Origin: Rhodoferax sp. BAB1 | Lineage (GTDB): Bacteria; Pseudomonadota; Gammaproteobacteria; Burkholderiales; Burkholderiaceae_C | DNA length: 64,000 bases | NCBI RefSeq assembly: GCF_013334205.1 | Contig: NZ_CP054424.1 | Coordinates: 1,198,001 to 1,262,000 of the forward strand | Direction: 5' to 3' | In this document: piece after piece, positions 53,126 through 63,504 of the stretch | Numbering within the stretch: position 1 is the stretch's first letter | Layout of the letters: every line of letters begins with the position of its first letter | The notes under the pieces: model-generated | The model's database searches: none | What the model was told of the DNA's origin: nothing | The model's input: the letters and a program-made list of their open reading frames with translations, nothing else | Position numbers and translations under genes: made by a program

Positions 53126-54577
53126 CTACATGAACACCACGACCTTGTCGCCGGGCTTGAAGCTGGCTTTCTCGCTGACCTTGTTCCAGCGGGCCACGGC
53201 ACTGACGGGCAGGCGGTAGCGCTGGGCAATGTTGGCCACCGTGTCACCGCGCCGGCCGACCTTGAGCACGGTACGGCGTGTTCCGCTGGCCGTGCGCGCA
53301 GTCTGCTCTCGCGCGAGATGCAGTTGACCGTTGTCGGCGATGCGCTCGGTCACGTCGCGCACCTGGCTGGCTGGGCGTGGCACCAGCAGGGTGGAGCCGG
53401 CGCGGATCAGCATGCGCGGCGGGATGCGGTTGACGTAGCGCAAGTCGGCTTCGCTCATCTTCACGCGTCGGGCCGCTTCGTCCGGTTTCATGGTGGTGGG
53501 CGCGATCCAGACCGTCCAGCTGGAGAGGCGTGTACCGGCGTAGGCGTCCAGGTTGCGCTGGAAGATGGCGGCGTTGTCCCAGGGCAGCAGGATCTGCGGC
53601 GTTCCCGCGGCCAGGATCACCGGCCGGTGCATCGAGGGGTTGAGCGCCTTGAAGTCTTCCAGTGGCACCTCGGCCAGCTTGGCGGCCAGCGCGACGTCGA
53701 TGTCACGCGTGATGGTGACGCTGTCGAAGTAAGGGTGGTTTTCGATCACCGGGAGCTTGACGCCGAAGGCGTCCGGCCGGGCCACGATGTTCTTCATGGC
53801 CTGCAGCTTGGGGATGTAGTAGCGCGTCTCCATGGGCATCTTCAGGTCCAGGTAGCTGGTACCTTTGCCGCTGCGCTGGTTCTTGGCGATGGCGCGTCCC
53901 ACGCTGCCTTCCCCCCAGTTGTAGGAGGCCAGCGCCAGATGCCAGTCGCCGAACATGCCGTACAGGCGCTCCAGGTAGTCCAGCGCGGCCTGGGTGGAGG
54001 CGAGCACATCGCGCCGGTCGTCGCGAAACGCATTCTGCTTGAGCTGGTAGAGCTTGCCGGTGCTGGGGATGAATTGCCACATGCCGGCGGCGCGGGCGTG
54101 CGAGTAGGCCTGCGGGTTGTAGGCGCTCTCGATGAAGGGCAGCAGGGCCAGCTCGGTGGGCAGGCCACGCAGTTCCAGTTCCTCGACGATGTGGAACAGG
54201 TACTTGCGCGAGCGCTCGGCCATGTTCTCCAGCTCCGCGGGGCGGGCGGCGTACCACTGCTCGCGGCCCGGCACGAGCTCGCTTTCCAGGTCGCTCATGG
54301 CAAAACCGCGGCGGATGCGCTCCCACAGGTCGGTGGGCGCCGTCATCGCCGCCACCGGACGGGGTGCGGGCTCCTGCGAGTCGATGGGCGTCAGGGCACC
54401 CGCCGGGTATTCGGGCTGATGGCTGGGCGACGGCGGCGGGCTGTACGCAGGACTGACGGCGGCGGTGGGGGGCGTTTCCTGGGCCGGGTTGGCCGAGGTG
54501 TCGCCGGGGCCGATGCTGGCGCAACCACCCAGCGCAAGGAACAGACCGGCCAGGGCGGCGTAACTGAAAAGCTTCAT
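53126..54577 (-). CDS. mltD: Membrane-bound lytic murein transglycosylase D-like lipoprotein
   Basis: 483 residues from the ATG at 54577; lipobox LALGGCAS. The transglycosylase domain carries [19 protein letters not shown] with the catalytic glutamate and [14 protein letters not shown]. Two LysM-type modules follow; the last ([15 protein letters not shown]) ends the protein. It cleaves peptidoglycan glycan strands in the periplasm. Its start overlaps the gloB stop by 4 bp. Confidence 0.93.
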   Translation of the reverse strand: MKLFSYAALAGLFLALGGCASIGPGDTSANPAQETPPTAAVSPAYSPPPSPSHQPEYPAGALTPIDSQEPAPRPVAAMTAPTDLWERIRRGFAMSDLESELVPGREQWYAARPAELENMAERSRKYLFHIVEELELRGLPTELALLPFIESAYNPQAYSHARAAGMWQFIPSTGKLYQLKQNAFRDDRRDVLASTQAALDYLERLYGMFGDWHLALASYNWGEGSVGRAIAKNQRSGKGTSYLDLKMPMETRYYIPKLQAMKNIVARPDAFGVKLPVIENHPYFDSVTITRDIDVALAAKLAEVPLEDFKALNPSMHRPVILAAGTPQILLPWDNAAIFQRNLDAYAGTRLSSWTVWIAPTTMKPDEAARRVKMSEADLRYVNRIPPRMLIRAGSTLLVPRPASQVRDVTERIADNGQLHLAREQTARTASGTRRTVLKVGRRGDTVANIAQRYRLPVSAVARWNKVSEKASFKPGDKVVVFM

Positions 54578-55341
54578 TTGAACTGGTTTTTCCATTCGCG
54601 CAGGGCGGCGAAGATGCTGATCTCGTCGCTGGCTGCCGCTCTGGCCAGAACGGCACGGGTGACAGCAGGCTGGCGCGAGCGCAGGAAGGGGTTGATGTCG
54701 CGTTCGACGGCGATGGTCGAGGGCAGGGTGGGCTGCTGGCGTGCCCGCAGCGCTTCGCACTGCCGGCTGTAGTCCTGCAGTGCGGCGTTGTCGGGTTCGA
54801 CGGCGCGCGCAAAACGCAGGTTGCCCAGCGTGTATTCATGGGCGCAGCACACGCGTGTGCTGCCGGGCAGGGCGGCCAGGCGGTCCAGCGAGGCCAGCAT
54901 CTGCGCCGGCGTGCCTTCGAACAGGCGGCCACAGCCACCGGAGAACAGCGTATCGCCGCAGAACAGCAGGGGCTGGCCATCGCAATCTGATGTGTACCAG
55001 GCGATGTGGCCGGCGGTGTGGCCGGGCACATCGAGCACGGTGAAGTGCAGGCCCAGCAGGTCCAGCGTGTCACCGTCCTGGAAGCGCTGCAAGGGCTCGG
55101 GCATCTGCTCGCCCGCCGGGCCGTAGACGACGGCACCGGTGGCCGCGCGCAGCTCGTCCACGCCGCCGACGTGGTCGGCATGGTGGTGGGTGACTAGAAT
55201 CGCCTTGAGTTGCAGGCCCAGGGTCTGCAGCGCCTGCAACACCGGTTGCTCATCACCGGGGTCGACGACCAGAGCCTGGCGCCCGTCATGCAGCATCCAG
55301 ATGTAGTTGTCGTCGAAGGCGGGCAATGGAAGCAGTGTCAT
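54574..55341 (-). CDS. gloB: Hydroxyacylglutathione hydrolase (glyoxalase II)
   Basis: 255 residues. The metallo-beta-lactamase motif [11 protein letters not shown], then HTAGHIAWY and [10 protein letters not shown], hold the two-zinc ligands. It hydrolyses S-lactoylglutathione from methylglyoxal detoxification. Its start codon overlaps the start codon of the divergent methyltransferase by two bases. Confidence 0.96.
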   Translation of the reverse strand: MTLLPLPAFDDNYIWMLHDGRQALVVDPGDEQPVLQALQTLGLQLKAILVTHHHADHVGGVDELRAATGAVVYGPAGEQMPEPLQRFQDGDTLDLLGLHFTVLDVPGHTAGHIAWYTSDCDGQPLLFCGDTLFSGGCGRLFEGTPAQMLASLDRLAALPGSTRVCCAHEYTLGNLRFARAVEPDNAALQDYSRQCEALRARQQPTLPSTIAVERDINPFLRSRQPAVTRAVLARAAASDEISIFAALREWKNQFK

Positions 55342-56137
55342 GAATGAGGGAATTATAGGTTTGCAGGACTGGTTTGAGACCCCGGCCGGGTCTTATCTGT
55401 TGGCATGGGAGCAACAGCAGTTCGATCGCCTGGTGGTCGACATCTTCGGTTACCACGCCCTGCAGCTGGGCCTGCCCGCGCTGGATGCGCTGGCAGCCAA
55501 CCGCATGTCGCACCGCTGGCTGGCCACCAGCCATGCCGTGCCCCCCGGGGCCGCGAATGCGCGCTCAGCCTTGCTGAGCGACTATGCGGCCTTGCCCTTT
55601 CCCGAGGCCAGCCTGGACCTGGTGGCCTTGCCGCACACACTGGACAGCCACCCCGACCCGCATGCCACCTTGCGCGAGGTGGCGCGGGTGCTGGTGCCGG
55701 GCGGGCGCGTCGTGCTCAGCGGTTTTAATCCCCTCAGTCTGTGGGGGCTGCGACAGCGGCGCGAGCGCCTGTGCCGGCGTTTCAATCTGGGCACCTGCCT
55801 GCTGCCTGAGCCGCTGGAGTTCATCGGCTACTGGCGCCAGCGCGACTGGTTGCGCCTGCTGGATTTCGAGGTCGAGGTCAGTCATCACGGTGCCTACCGG
55901 CCGCTGCTGGGCAGCGACAAGTGGCTCAAGCGCTGGAGCTGGATGGACCGAGCCGGTGCGCGCTGGTGGCCTTACTTCGGTGCGGCCTACTTCCTGGTGG
56001 CGGTCAAGCGCGTGCACGGTGTGCGCCTGCTGGAGCCAGCCTGGAAGAAGGTCGGCAGCAAGGCCACGGGCACGGTGCCGCTGGTGCGCCGCAGCAGCGA
56101 CAATCACGTCCACACGAGCAATGGAAACCACGAGTGA
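55340..56137 (+). CDS. Class I SAM-dependent methyltransferase
   Basis: 265 residues from the ATG at 55340. [17 protein letters not shown] and [27 protein letters not shown] are the typical motifs IV-V of a UbiE-like Methyltransf_11 domain. The substrate is unknown. The start shares two bases with that of gloB on the other strand, and the stop overlaps rnhA by 4 bp. The gloB-methyltransferase-rnhA arrangement is common in this order. Confidence 0.88.
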   Translation: MNEGIIGLQDWFETPAGSYLLAWEQQQFDRLVVDIFGYHALQLGLPALDALAANRMSHRWLATSHAVPPGAANARSALLSDYAALPFPEASLDLVALPHTLDSHPDPHATLREVARVLVPGGRVVLSGFNPLSLWGLRQRRERLCRRFNLGTCLLPEPLEFIGYWRQRDWLRLLDFEVEVSHHGAYRPLLGSDKWLKRWSWMDRAGARWWPYFGAAYFLVAVKRVHGVRLLEPAWKKVGSKATGTVPLVRRSSDNHVHTSNGNHE

Positions 56138-56574
56138 ACACAGTCGAGATTTATACCGATGGCGCCTGCAAGGGCAACCCCGGCCCGGGCGGATGGGGCG
56201 TGCTGCTGAAATCCGGCGGCGTGGAGAAGGAGCTGTTCGGCGGTGAGCGCGAAACCACCAACAACCGCATGGAGATGCTGGCCGTGATCATGGCGCTGGA
56301 GTCGCTCAAGCGGCCCTGCCACGTGATCCTGCACGCCGACAGCCAGTACGTGCTCAAGGGCATCACCGAGTGGCTGGCCGGCTGGAAGGCCCGAGGCTGG
56401 AAAACGGCGGCCAAGCAGCCGGTGAAGAACGTGGACCTGTGGCAGCGGCTCGATGCACTGGTGGCGGGGGCGGGCCACCGCATCGAGTGGCGCTGGGTCA
56501 AGGGCCATGACGGCGATCCGGGCAACGAGCGGGCCGATGCGCTGGCCAACCGCGGCGTGGCCCGGGTTTTGTAA
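56134..56574 (+). CDS. rnhA: Ribonuclease HI
   Basis: 146 residues from a GTG at 56134. The catalytic residues are in [12 protein letters not shown] (Asp), NRMEMLAVI (Glu), LHADSQYV (Asp) and [14 protein letters not shown] (His, Asp). It removes RNA from RNA:DNA hybrids. Overlaps the methyltransferase stop. Confidence 0.97.
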   Translation: MNTVEIYTDGACKGNPGPGGWGVLLKSGGVEKELFGGERETTNNRMEMLAVIMALESLKRPCHVILHADSQYVLKGITEWLAGWKARGWKTAAKQPVKNVDLWQRLDALVAGAGHRIEWRWVKGHDGDPGNERADALANRGVARVL

Positions 56575-56705
56575 AGTTCCTGCAAAGCGTCCCTGCCGGG
56601 GAGAAGACCTGCGGGTATTGCGCATGCAGAAGCAGCGCGGGACTGTTACATTCAGCAGCAGTCCTGCTCTGTCGAGCGGGTGACCGAACGATAGTCGATT
56701 CATCC

Positions 56706-57845
56706 ATGGCCTCCAAATATCTCTACCCTGTGGTTGCCGTCGTCGGCATCGCTGCGGCGTCCACGGCCGCCTGGTGGTACCAGAGCAAACCATCGGCGCC
56801 GGCGGCAGCCAGCCGCGCCAGTGCCGGCCCGGCCGCAGGGGGCGCGCCCGCTGCCGGGGGCCCCGCGCGGCCGGTCACGGTGGAGGTGGCCAAGGTCCAG
56901 GTGGTGAAGCTGGTCAATGATGTGCAGGCCGTGGGCAGCCTGCGTTCGCGCCAGGGCGTGATGCTGCGCCCCGAGGTCAGCGGGCGCATCACCCAGCTCA
57001 ATTTCCGTGACGGCGAGCGCGTGCGCAAGGGCCAGTTGCTGGTGCAGTTCGACGACCAGCTGCAACTGGCGCAGATCAAGCAGAGCCAGGCCGAGCTGTC
57101 CATTGCCCAGGCCAACCACAAGCGCAACCAGGAGCTGCTGGCGCAGAACTTCGTCAGCCAGCGCTCCCTGGACGAGAGCGCGGCCAACCTGGAGGTGGCG
57201 CAGGCCAAGCTGGCGCTGGCGCAGGCCACGGCGGCACGCCTGAAGATCCTGGCGCCTTTTGACGGCATCGCCGGCATCCGCAACGTCAACGTGGGCGACT
57301 ACCTGAAAGACGGTACCGACATCGTCAACCTGGAAGACATCGACACCGTCTACGTCGACTACCGCCTGCCCGAGCGTTACCAGACGCAGGTCCGCTCCGG
57401 GCAGCGGGCCACGGTCGAGCTGGACGCCTTGCCGGGGCGCAGGTTCGAGGCGCGGGTGCAGGCCGTCGATCCGCTGATCGATGCCAATGGGCGTTCCGTC
57501 GGCGTGCGCGCCAGCATCACCAACCAGCAACTCCAGCTGCGTCCGGGCATGTTTGCGCGGGTGAGCACCGTGTTCGGCGTGCGCGAAAAGGCCCTGGTGA
57601 TCCCGGAGGAGGCCATCGTGCCGCAGGCGGGACGGCAGTTCGTCATGAAGCTGGTGCCGGGTCCCGACAACGACACCCTGGTGTCGCAGCGTGTGCCGGT
57701 CAAGGTCGGTATCCGCCGTCCGGGCCAGGTCGAGATCCTCGAAGGGCTCAAGGAGGGGGACACCGTGGTCACGGCCGGCCAGCAGCGCCTGCAGCGCGAC
57801 GGCAGTCCGGTCCGGGTGATGGAACTGAACCGCCCGGTGAACTGA
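56706..57845 (+). CDS. RND efflux periplasmic adaptor (membrane fusion protein)
   Basis: 379 residues. An N-terminal anchor helix is followed by a Pro/Ala-rich linker, a lipoyl-like half (VMLRPEVSGRITQLNFRDG), a helical hairpin (~115-165) and the second lipoyl half (KILAPFDGIAGIRNVNVGD). It connects the RND pump encoded next to an outer-membrane channel. No channel gene is present downstream, so TolC-type proteins from elsewhere would be used. Confidence 0.93.
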   Translation: MASKYLYPVVAVVGIAAASTAAWWYQSKPSAPAAASRASAGPAAGGAPAAGGPARPVTVEVAKVQVVKLVNDVQAVGSLRSRQGVMLRPEVSGRITQLNFRDGERVRKGQLLVQFDDQLQLAQIKQSQAELSIAQANHKRNQELLAQNFVSQRSLDESAANLEVAQAKLALAQATAARLKILAPFDGIAGIRNVNVGDYLKDGTDIVNLEDIDTVYVDYRLPERYQTQVRSGQRATVELDALPGRRFEARVQAVDPLIDANGRSVGVRASITNQQLQLRPGMFARVSTVFGVREKALVIPEEAIVPQAGRQFVMKLVPGPDNDTLVSQRVPVKVGIRRPGQVEILEGLKEGDTVVTAGQQRLQRDGSPVRVMELNRPVN

Positions 57846-57864
57846 ACAGGCCTCTGGAGTCACC

Positions 57865-60800
57865 ATGCAACTGCCCGAAATTGCGATCCGCCGCCCGGTG
57901 TTCGCCACCGTGCTCTCGCTGCTGGTGCTGCTGATCGGCGCGGTGAGCTTCACCAAGCTGCCGGTGCGCGAGTACCCGAAGATCGACGAACCGGTGGTGA
58001 CCGTCACGGTGCGTTATGCCGGTGCCTCGGCCGAGGTGGTGGAGTCCCAGGTGGCCAAGCCGCTGGAAGACTCGATTGCTGGCATCGACGCGGTGGACGT
58101 CCTCACCTCGATCTCGCGTGCCGAGCAGGCGCAGATCACCGTGCGTTTCCGTCTGGAAAAAGACGCCGATGCCGCCGCCGCCGAGGTGCGCGACCGCACC
58201 GCGCGCGTGCGCAACAAGCTGCCGCAGGCCATCGACGAGCCGGTCATCGCCAAGGTGGAGGCCGATGCCTTCCCCGTCATCTGGCTGGCCTTCTCCAGCG
58301 ACACGCACACGCCGCTGCAGCTCAACGAACTGATCAACCGTGTGGTCAAGCCGCGTCTGCAGACGGTCAGCGGCGCCGCCGACGTGCGCATCTTCGGCGA
58401 GCGCAAGTACGCCATGCGGGTCTGGCTGGACCCGGACCGCCTGGCCGCCTACAAGCTGACCACGCAGGACGCCGAGGACGCGATTCGCCGCAGCAATCTG
58501 GAAGTGCCGGCCGGTCGCATCGAAAGCCGCCAGCGCGAGTTCTCCGTGACCTCCAACACCGATCTGATGAAACCGGCCCAGTTCGGCGAGATCGTGATCC
58601 GCACCGTCAACGGCTTCCCGGTCAAGCTGCGTGACGTGGCGCGCATCGAGGAGGGTGCCGCCGAGGAGCGCACCTCGGTGCGCATCAACGGTCGCCCGGC
58701 CATCTCCGCCGGTGTGATCCGCCAGGCCACGGCCAACCCGCTGGAGCTCAGCCAGGGCGTGCGCGAGATGCTGCCCAGGCTGGAGGCCGACCTGCCCAAG
58801 GGCATCACCATCACCATTGCCAACGACAACTCGGTCTTCATCGACCGCTCGATCAAGAACGTGTTCACCACCATCCTGGAAGCGGTGCTGCTGGTGGCCC
58901 TGGTGATCTTTGTCTTCCTGCGCACCCTGCGCGCCTCCATCATTCCCATCGTCACCATCCCGGTCAGCCTGATCGGCACCTTCGCCCTGATGGCGCTGGC
59001 CGGTTTCACCGTCAACACCCTGACCCTGCTGGCCCTGGTGCTGGCCATTGGCCTGGTGGTGGACGACGCCATCGTGGTGCTGGAGAACATCTACCGCCAC
59101 ATCGAGGAAGGCATGGAGCCCTTCAGTGCCGCCATCAAGGGGGCCAAAGAGGTGGGCTTCGCCGTGGTGGCCATGACCTTGACGCTGGCCGCCGTCTACG
59201 CGCCGCTGGCCTTCACGCCGGGGCGCACCGGCCGTCTGTTCGTCGAATTCGCCCTCGCGCTGGCGGGTGCGGTGATCGTCTCGGGCTTCATCGCCCTGAC
59301 GCTCTCGCCCATGATGTGCTCGCGGCTGCTCAAGCACAATCCCAACCCCTCCTTCTTCGACCGCTGGATGGAGCTGCGTCTGACGGCGCTGAGCAATGGC
59401 TACGAGCGGCTGCTGCGGCGCGTGTTGGGCATGCGCTGGCTGGTGCTGGCGGTGATGGCCGGTGTGGTGCTGGCCATCGCTGCCGTGCTGCCGGGCATGA
59501 AACGCGAGCTGGCGCCGCTGGAAGACCGCGGTGTGATCCTCAACGTGATCAATGCGCCCGACGGCGCCACCATGGCCTACACCGACAAGTACGCCAGTGC
59601 CATCGAGAAGATCGGCAGCCAGTACCCGGAGTTCGACCGGGTTTTTGTCGTGCTCGGCAATCCGACCGTCAGCCAGGCCAACGTGACCCTGCGCGCCGTC
59701 GACTGGGACGAACGCAAGCGCACCACGCTGGAGATGGCGCGCGAGATGCAGCCCCGCATTGCCGCGCTGCCGGGGGTGGCGGCCTTTCCCATCACCCCGC
59801 CTTCGCTGGGCCAGGGTTTCCGCGAGCGGCCGGTGAACTTCGTCATCCTGACCTCCGAGAGTTATGAGAACCTGAACCAGGTGGTGCGCCAGTTCCTCGA
59901 CGAGATCGCCAGGAATCCGGGCATCCAGGGGGCCGACGTGGATCTGCGGCTGAACAAGCCCGAACTGAAGATCGACGTGAACCGCGAAAAGGCCTCGGAC
60001 CTGGGGGTCGGCGTGGATGCCGTGGCGCGCGCCGTCGAGACCATGCTGGGCGGTCGCCTGGTGACACGTTACAAGAAGGGCGGTGACCAGTACGACGTGA
60101 TCGTGCAGACCCAGTCCCTGGGGCGCGACACACCCGATGACATCGAGCGCATCTTCGTGCGCGGCCGCAACGACACCATGATCCCGCTGGCCTCGCTGGT
60201 CACGGTGCGTGAATCGGTGTCGCCGCGCGAGCTCAACCACTTCAGCCAGCGCCGTGCAGTCACCATCACCGCCAATCTGGCGCCTGACTACTCCCTGGGG
60301 CAGGCGCTCGATTTCCTGGACCAGGTCAGTGCCCGGGTGCTCAAGCCCGGTTACACCACCGATCTGAACGGCACCTCGCGCGAGTTCAGGAACTCGCAGG
60401 GCTCGCTCACCATCGTCTTCGTGCTGGCCCTGCTGTTCATCTTCCTGGTGCTGGCCGCGCAGTTCGAGAGCTTCGTCGATCCGCTGGTCATCATGCTCTC
60501 GGTCCCGCTGTCCATGATAGGCGCGCTGCTGGCGCTGAAATTGAGCAACGGCTCGCTCAACGTCTATTCGCAGATCGGCCTGATCACGCTGGTGGGACTG
60601 ATCACCAAGCACGGCATCCTGATCGTCGAGTTCGCCAACCAGATGCGCGAGCAGGGCCTGGACATGGTCGAGGCCGTGGTCAAGGCCTCCAGCCAGCGCC
60701 TGCGTCCCATCCTGATGACCACCGGCGCCATGGTGCTCGGTGCCCTGCCACTGGCCTTGTCCACCGGGGCAGGGGCCGAGAGCCGCATCCAGATCGGCTG

Positions 60801-60954
60801 GGTCATCGTGGGCGGCATGACGCTGGGCACGCTGCTGACCATCTTCGTCGTGCCCACCATGTACACCCTGCTGGCGCGCAAGCACGCGCCCGGGGCCGAC
60901 AAGCGCACGGTCAGCGAGGCCGCAGCGCACGAAGCCGAGCTGGTCGCCAAGTAG
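57865..60954 (+). CDS. RND multidrug efflux permease (HAE1 type)
   Basis: 1029 residues, twelve membrane helices with two large periplasmic loops. LPVREYPKIDEPVVTVTVRY matches the AcrB-family start; VVDDAIVVLENIYRH has the paired proton-relay aspartates in helix 4, and ITKHGILIVEFANQMRE the matching lysine segment. The family exports hydrophobic drugs or solvents by proton antiport. Likely in an operon with the adaptor, 19 bp apart. Confidence 0.95.
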   Translation: MQLPEIAIRRPVFATVLSLLVLLIGAVSFTKLPVREYPKIDEPVVTVTVRYAGASAEVVESQVAKPLEDSIAGIDAVDVLTSISRAEQAQITVRFRLEKDADAAAAEVRDRTARVRNKLPQAIDEPVIAKVEADAFPVIWLAFSSDTHTPLQLNELINRVVKPRLQTVSGAADVRIFGERKYAMRVWLDPDRLAAYKLTTQDAEDAIRRSNLEVPAGRIESRQREFSVTSNTDLMKPAQFGEIVIRTVNGFPVKLRDVARIEEGAAEERTSVRINGRPAISAGVIRQATANPLELSQGVREMLPRLEADLPKGITITIANDNSVFIDRSIKNVFTTILEAVLLVALVIFVFLRTLRASIIPIVTIPVSLIGTFALMALAGFTVNTLTLLALVLAIGLVVDDAIVVLENIYRHIEEGMEPFSAAIKGAKEVGFAVVAMTLTLAAVYAPLAFTPGRTGRLFVEFALALAGAVIVSGFIALTLSPMMCSRLLKHNPNPSFFDRWMELRLTALSNGYERLLRRVLGMRWLVLAVMAGVVLAIAAVLPGMKRELAPLEDRGVILNVINAPDGATMAYTDKYASAIEKIGSQYPEFDRVFVVLGNPTVSQANVTLRAVDWDERKRTTLEMAREMQPRIAALPGVAAFPITPPSLGQGFRERPVNFVILTSESYENLNQVVRQFLDEIARNPGIQGADVDLRLNKPELKIDVNREKASDLGVGVDAVARAVETMLGGRLVTRYKKGGDQYDVIVQTQSLGRDTPDDIERIFVRGRNDTMIPLASLVTVRESVSPRELNHFSQRRAVTITANLAPDYSLGQALDFLDQVSARVLKPGYTTDLNGTSREFRNSQGSLTIVFVLALLFIFLVLAAQFESFVDPLVIMLSVPLSMIGALLALKLSNGSLNVYSQIGLITLVGLITKHGILIVEFANQMREQGLDMVEAVVKASSQRLRPILMTTGAMVLGALPLALSTGAGAESRIQIGWVIVGGMTLGTLLTIFVVPTMYTLLARKHAPGADKRTVSEAAAHEAELVAK

Positions 60955-60996
60955 TCAGCGAGTCAGCGCCCCGGGCCATGCCGCACAATCAGCGGC

Positions 60997-63504
60997 ATGA
61001 GCCTGCCCTCCACCGATGACCCCGGCCTGAGTTCCGCCGAAGCCGCGCGTCGCCTGGCCGAAGACGGCCCCAATGCCCTGCCGGGCGACGGCGGCCGCAG
61101 CTGGTTGCACATCGTGCGCGAGACCGTGCGCGACCCCATGTTCTCCCTGCTGCTGGCCGCCGCCGGCCTCTACCTGCTGCTGGGCGAGTTGCAGGAGAGC
61201 CTGAGCCTGGCGCTCATGGTGTGCGTGGTGATCGGCCTGACGCTCTACCAGGAAGGCAAGACGGAGCGCGCCATCCAGGCGCTGCGCGACCTGTCCAGCC
61301 CGCGCGCACGTGTCATCCGCGACGGCCAGGCGCAGACCCTGGCCGGCCGTGAACTGGTACGCGGTGACCTTTTGCTGCTGGCCGAAGGCGACCGCGTGGC
61401 AGCCGATGCCCAGTTGCTCTCGACCGGCGAGTTGCAGGTGGACGAATCCCTGCTCACGGGCGAGTCGGTGCCGGTCAGCAAGAACGCGCAGGCGCCGGCG
61501 CTGCATGCCGGCACGCTGGTGGTGCAGGGGCAGGGTCTGGCGCGTGTGAGCGCCACCGGGCCGCGCAGCCAGATGGGCCAGATCGGTCACGCGCTGCAGA
61601 CCGTGCAGGCCGAGGAATCGCCGCTGCGGCGCCAGACCCGCAGCCTGGTGCACCGGCTGGCCTGGCTGGGCCTGGGCTTGTGCCTGCTGCTGGTGCTCAT
61701 CCAGGGGCTGTCCAGCGGTGACTGGCTGCAGGCCCTGCTGGCCGGCATTGCCCTGGCCATTGCGATGATGCCCGAGGAGTTCACGGTGGTGCTGACCGTG
61801 TTGCCGGCGCTGGGGGCCTGGCGACTCTCGCACCAGCAGGTGCTGACGCGCCGTATCGCGGCCATCGAGACCCTGGGCGCGACCTCGGTGCTGTGCGTGG
61901 ACAAGACCGGTACGCTGACCCAGAACCGCATGCGCGTGGCCAGTCTGCATGCGGGCGGCGCCGAACTGGTGCTGGACGGAGTGCCGCGCAGCGATTTGCC
62001 CGAGGACTTCCATGAACTCGTGGAATACGCCATCCTGGCCAGCCGCATCGACCCCTACGATCCGATGGAGCAGGCCTTCCATGCCCTGGGCCGGCAGTTT
62101 CTGGCGCAGACCGAGCATCTGCACGCCCGCTGGTCACTGGTGCATGAATACGCGCTGACACCGGAGTTGCGGGCCATGGCCCATGTCTGGAAAGGCGAAG
62201 CGCAGGATTTCCACGTGGTGGCGGCCAAGGGCTCACCCGAGGCCATCGTCGATCTCTGCCATCTCGATACGCCACGTCGGGCTGAGGTGGCCGCTGCCGC
62301 CGATGCCATGGCCGCACGCGGCCTGCGCGTGCTGGGCGTGGCGCAGGCCCGGCATCCCGGCCCGCCCTGGCCGGCTGGCGAGCATGACTTCAACTTCCAG
62401 TTCATCGGCCTGCTGGGCCTGGCGGACCCGCTGCGTGAGGAAATCCCGCAGGCCGTGCGCGAATGCCGCGAGGCCGGCATCCGCGTGGTGATGATCACCG
62501 GCGACTACCCGGTCACGGCGCGCGCCATTGCACGCCAGGCCGGACTGGATGCGCAGGAGGTGCTCAGCGGCGACGAACTCGAGCGCTTGCCGGATGCCGA
62601 ACTGCAGCAGCGCCTGCGCACGGCCAGCATCTGCGCGCGCATCACACCGGCCCAGAAGCTGCGCATCGTGCAGGCCCTGCAGGCCACGGGTGCGGTGGTG
62701 GCCATGACGGGCGACGGCGTCAACGATGCGCCGGCCCTCAAGGCGGCGCACGTGGGCGTGGCCATGGGGGCACGCGGTACGGATGTGGCGCGCGAGGCGG
62801 CGGCCATCGTGCTGGTGGACGACAACTTTGCCTCCATCGTGCGTGCCGTGCGCCAGGGCCGGCGCATCTTCGGCAACCTGCGCAAGTCCATGAGCTACAT
62901 CATGGCGGTGCACGTGCCCATCGCCGGCATGGCGCTGCTGCCGCTCTTGCTGGGCTGGCCCATCGTGCTGTTTCCCATGCACATCGCGCTGCTGGAGCTG
63001 GCCATCGACCCGGCCTGCGCCATGGTGTTCGAGAACGAGCCGGCCGACGAGGACGTGATGCAGCATCCGCCACGCGACCCGGCCGCCCCGCTGTTCGCCG
63101 GCGGCACGCTGGTGCAGGCGGTGCTGCAGGGCCTGGGTGTGCTGGCTGCGGTGCTGGGTGCCTACCTCTGGGGGACGCGGGAACTGGACGAAGCGCAGGC
63201 GCGTTCGCTGGCTTTCAGCACCCTGGTGCTGGGCAACCTGGCGCTGATCGTCTCCAACCGCGCCGGCCCGCGCGGCTTGCTGGCCTCGTTGTGGGTGCCC
63301 AACGGCATGCTGTGGGGCGTCATGGTCTTCACGCTGGGGCTGCTGGCCCTCGCGCTCTACCTGCCGCCACTGACCGGCGTGTTGCACATGGCGCCGCTGT
63401 CAGCGGGGCTGCTGGCCCTGGCGGCCGCTGCGGCCGCAGCCTGTGTGGTATGGTTTCAGGGACTGAACCACCTCATGAAGAACCTGCGCGTGCGAGGCCC
63501 ATGA
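60997..63504 (+). CDS. Cation-transporting P-type ATPase (Ca2+-ATPase-like)
   Basis: 835 residues. Actuator loop LLTGESVPVSKN, phosphorylation site CVDKTGTLTQNRM, membrane ion-site IAMMPEEFTVVLTV, and hinge MTGDGVNDAPALKAAHVGVAMG are intact. The PEEF at helix 4 points to the PMCA/SERCA-like bacterial group that exports Ca2+ or related ions, rather than heavy-metal CPx types. The stop overlaps the next gene by 4 bp. Confidence 0.9.
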   Translation: MSLPSTDDPGLSSAEAARRLAEDGPNALPGDGGRSWLHIVRETVRDPMFSLLLAAAGLYLLLGELQESLSLALMVCVVIGLTLYQEGKTERAIQALRDLSSPRARVIRDGQAQTLAGRELVRGDLLLLAEGDRVAADAQLLSTGELQVDESLLTGESVPVSKNAQAPALHAGTLVVQGQGLARVSATGPRSQMGQIGHALQTVQAEESPLRRQTRSLVHRLAWLGLGLCLLLVLIQGLSSGDWLQALLAGIALAIAMMPEEFTVVLTVLPALGAWRLSHQQVLTRRIAAIETLGATSVLCVDKTGTLTQNRMRVASLHAGGAELVLDGVPRSDLPEDFHELVEYAILASRIDPYDPMEQAFHALGRQFLAQTEHLHARWSLVHEYALTPELRAMAHVWKGEAQDFHVVAAKGSPEAIVDLCHLDTPRRAEVAAAADAMAARGLRVLGVAQARHPGPPWPAGEHDFNFQFIGLLGLADPLREEIPQAVRECREAGIRVVMITGDYPVTARAIARQAGLDAQEVLSGDELERLPDAELQQRLRTASICARITPAQKLRIVQALQATGAVVAMTGDGVNDAPALKAAHVGVAMGARGTDVAREAAAIVLVDDNFASIVRAVRQGRRIFGNLRKSMSYIMAVHVPIAGMALLPLLLGWPIVLFPMHIALLELAIDPACAMVFENEPADEDVMQHPPRDPAAPLFAGGTLVQAVLQGLGVLAAVLGAYLWGTRELDEAQARSLAFSTLVLGNLALIVSNRAGPRGLLASLWVPNGMLWGVMVFTLGLLALALYLPPLTGVLHMAPLSAGLLALAAAAAAACVVWFQGLNHLMKNLRVRGP

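Noticed and set aside
53318..54772. Long open frame antisense to mltD, and similar long antisense frames over ppk, the RND permease, pstC and others
   Set aside because: These are shadows of GC-rich codon use; they lack recognisable domains and ribosome sites, and the opposite strand has well-conserved genes.
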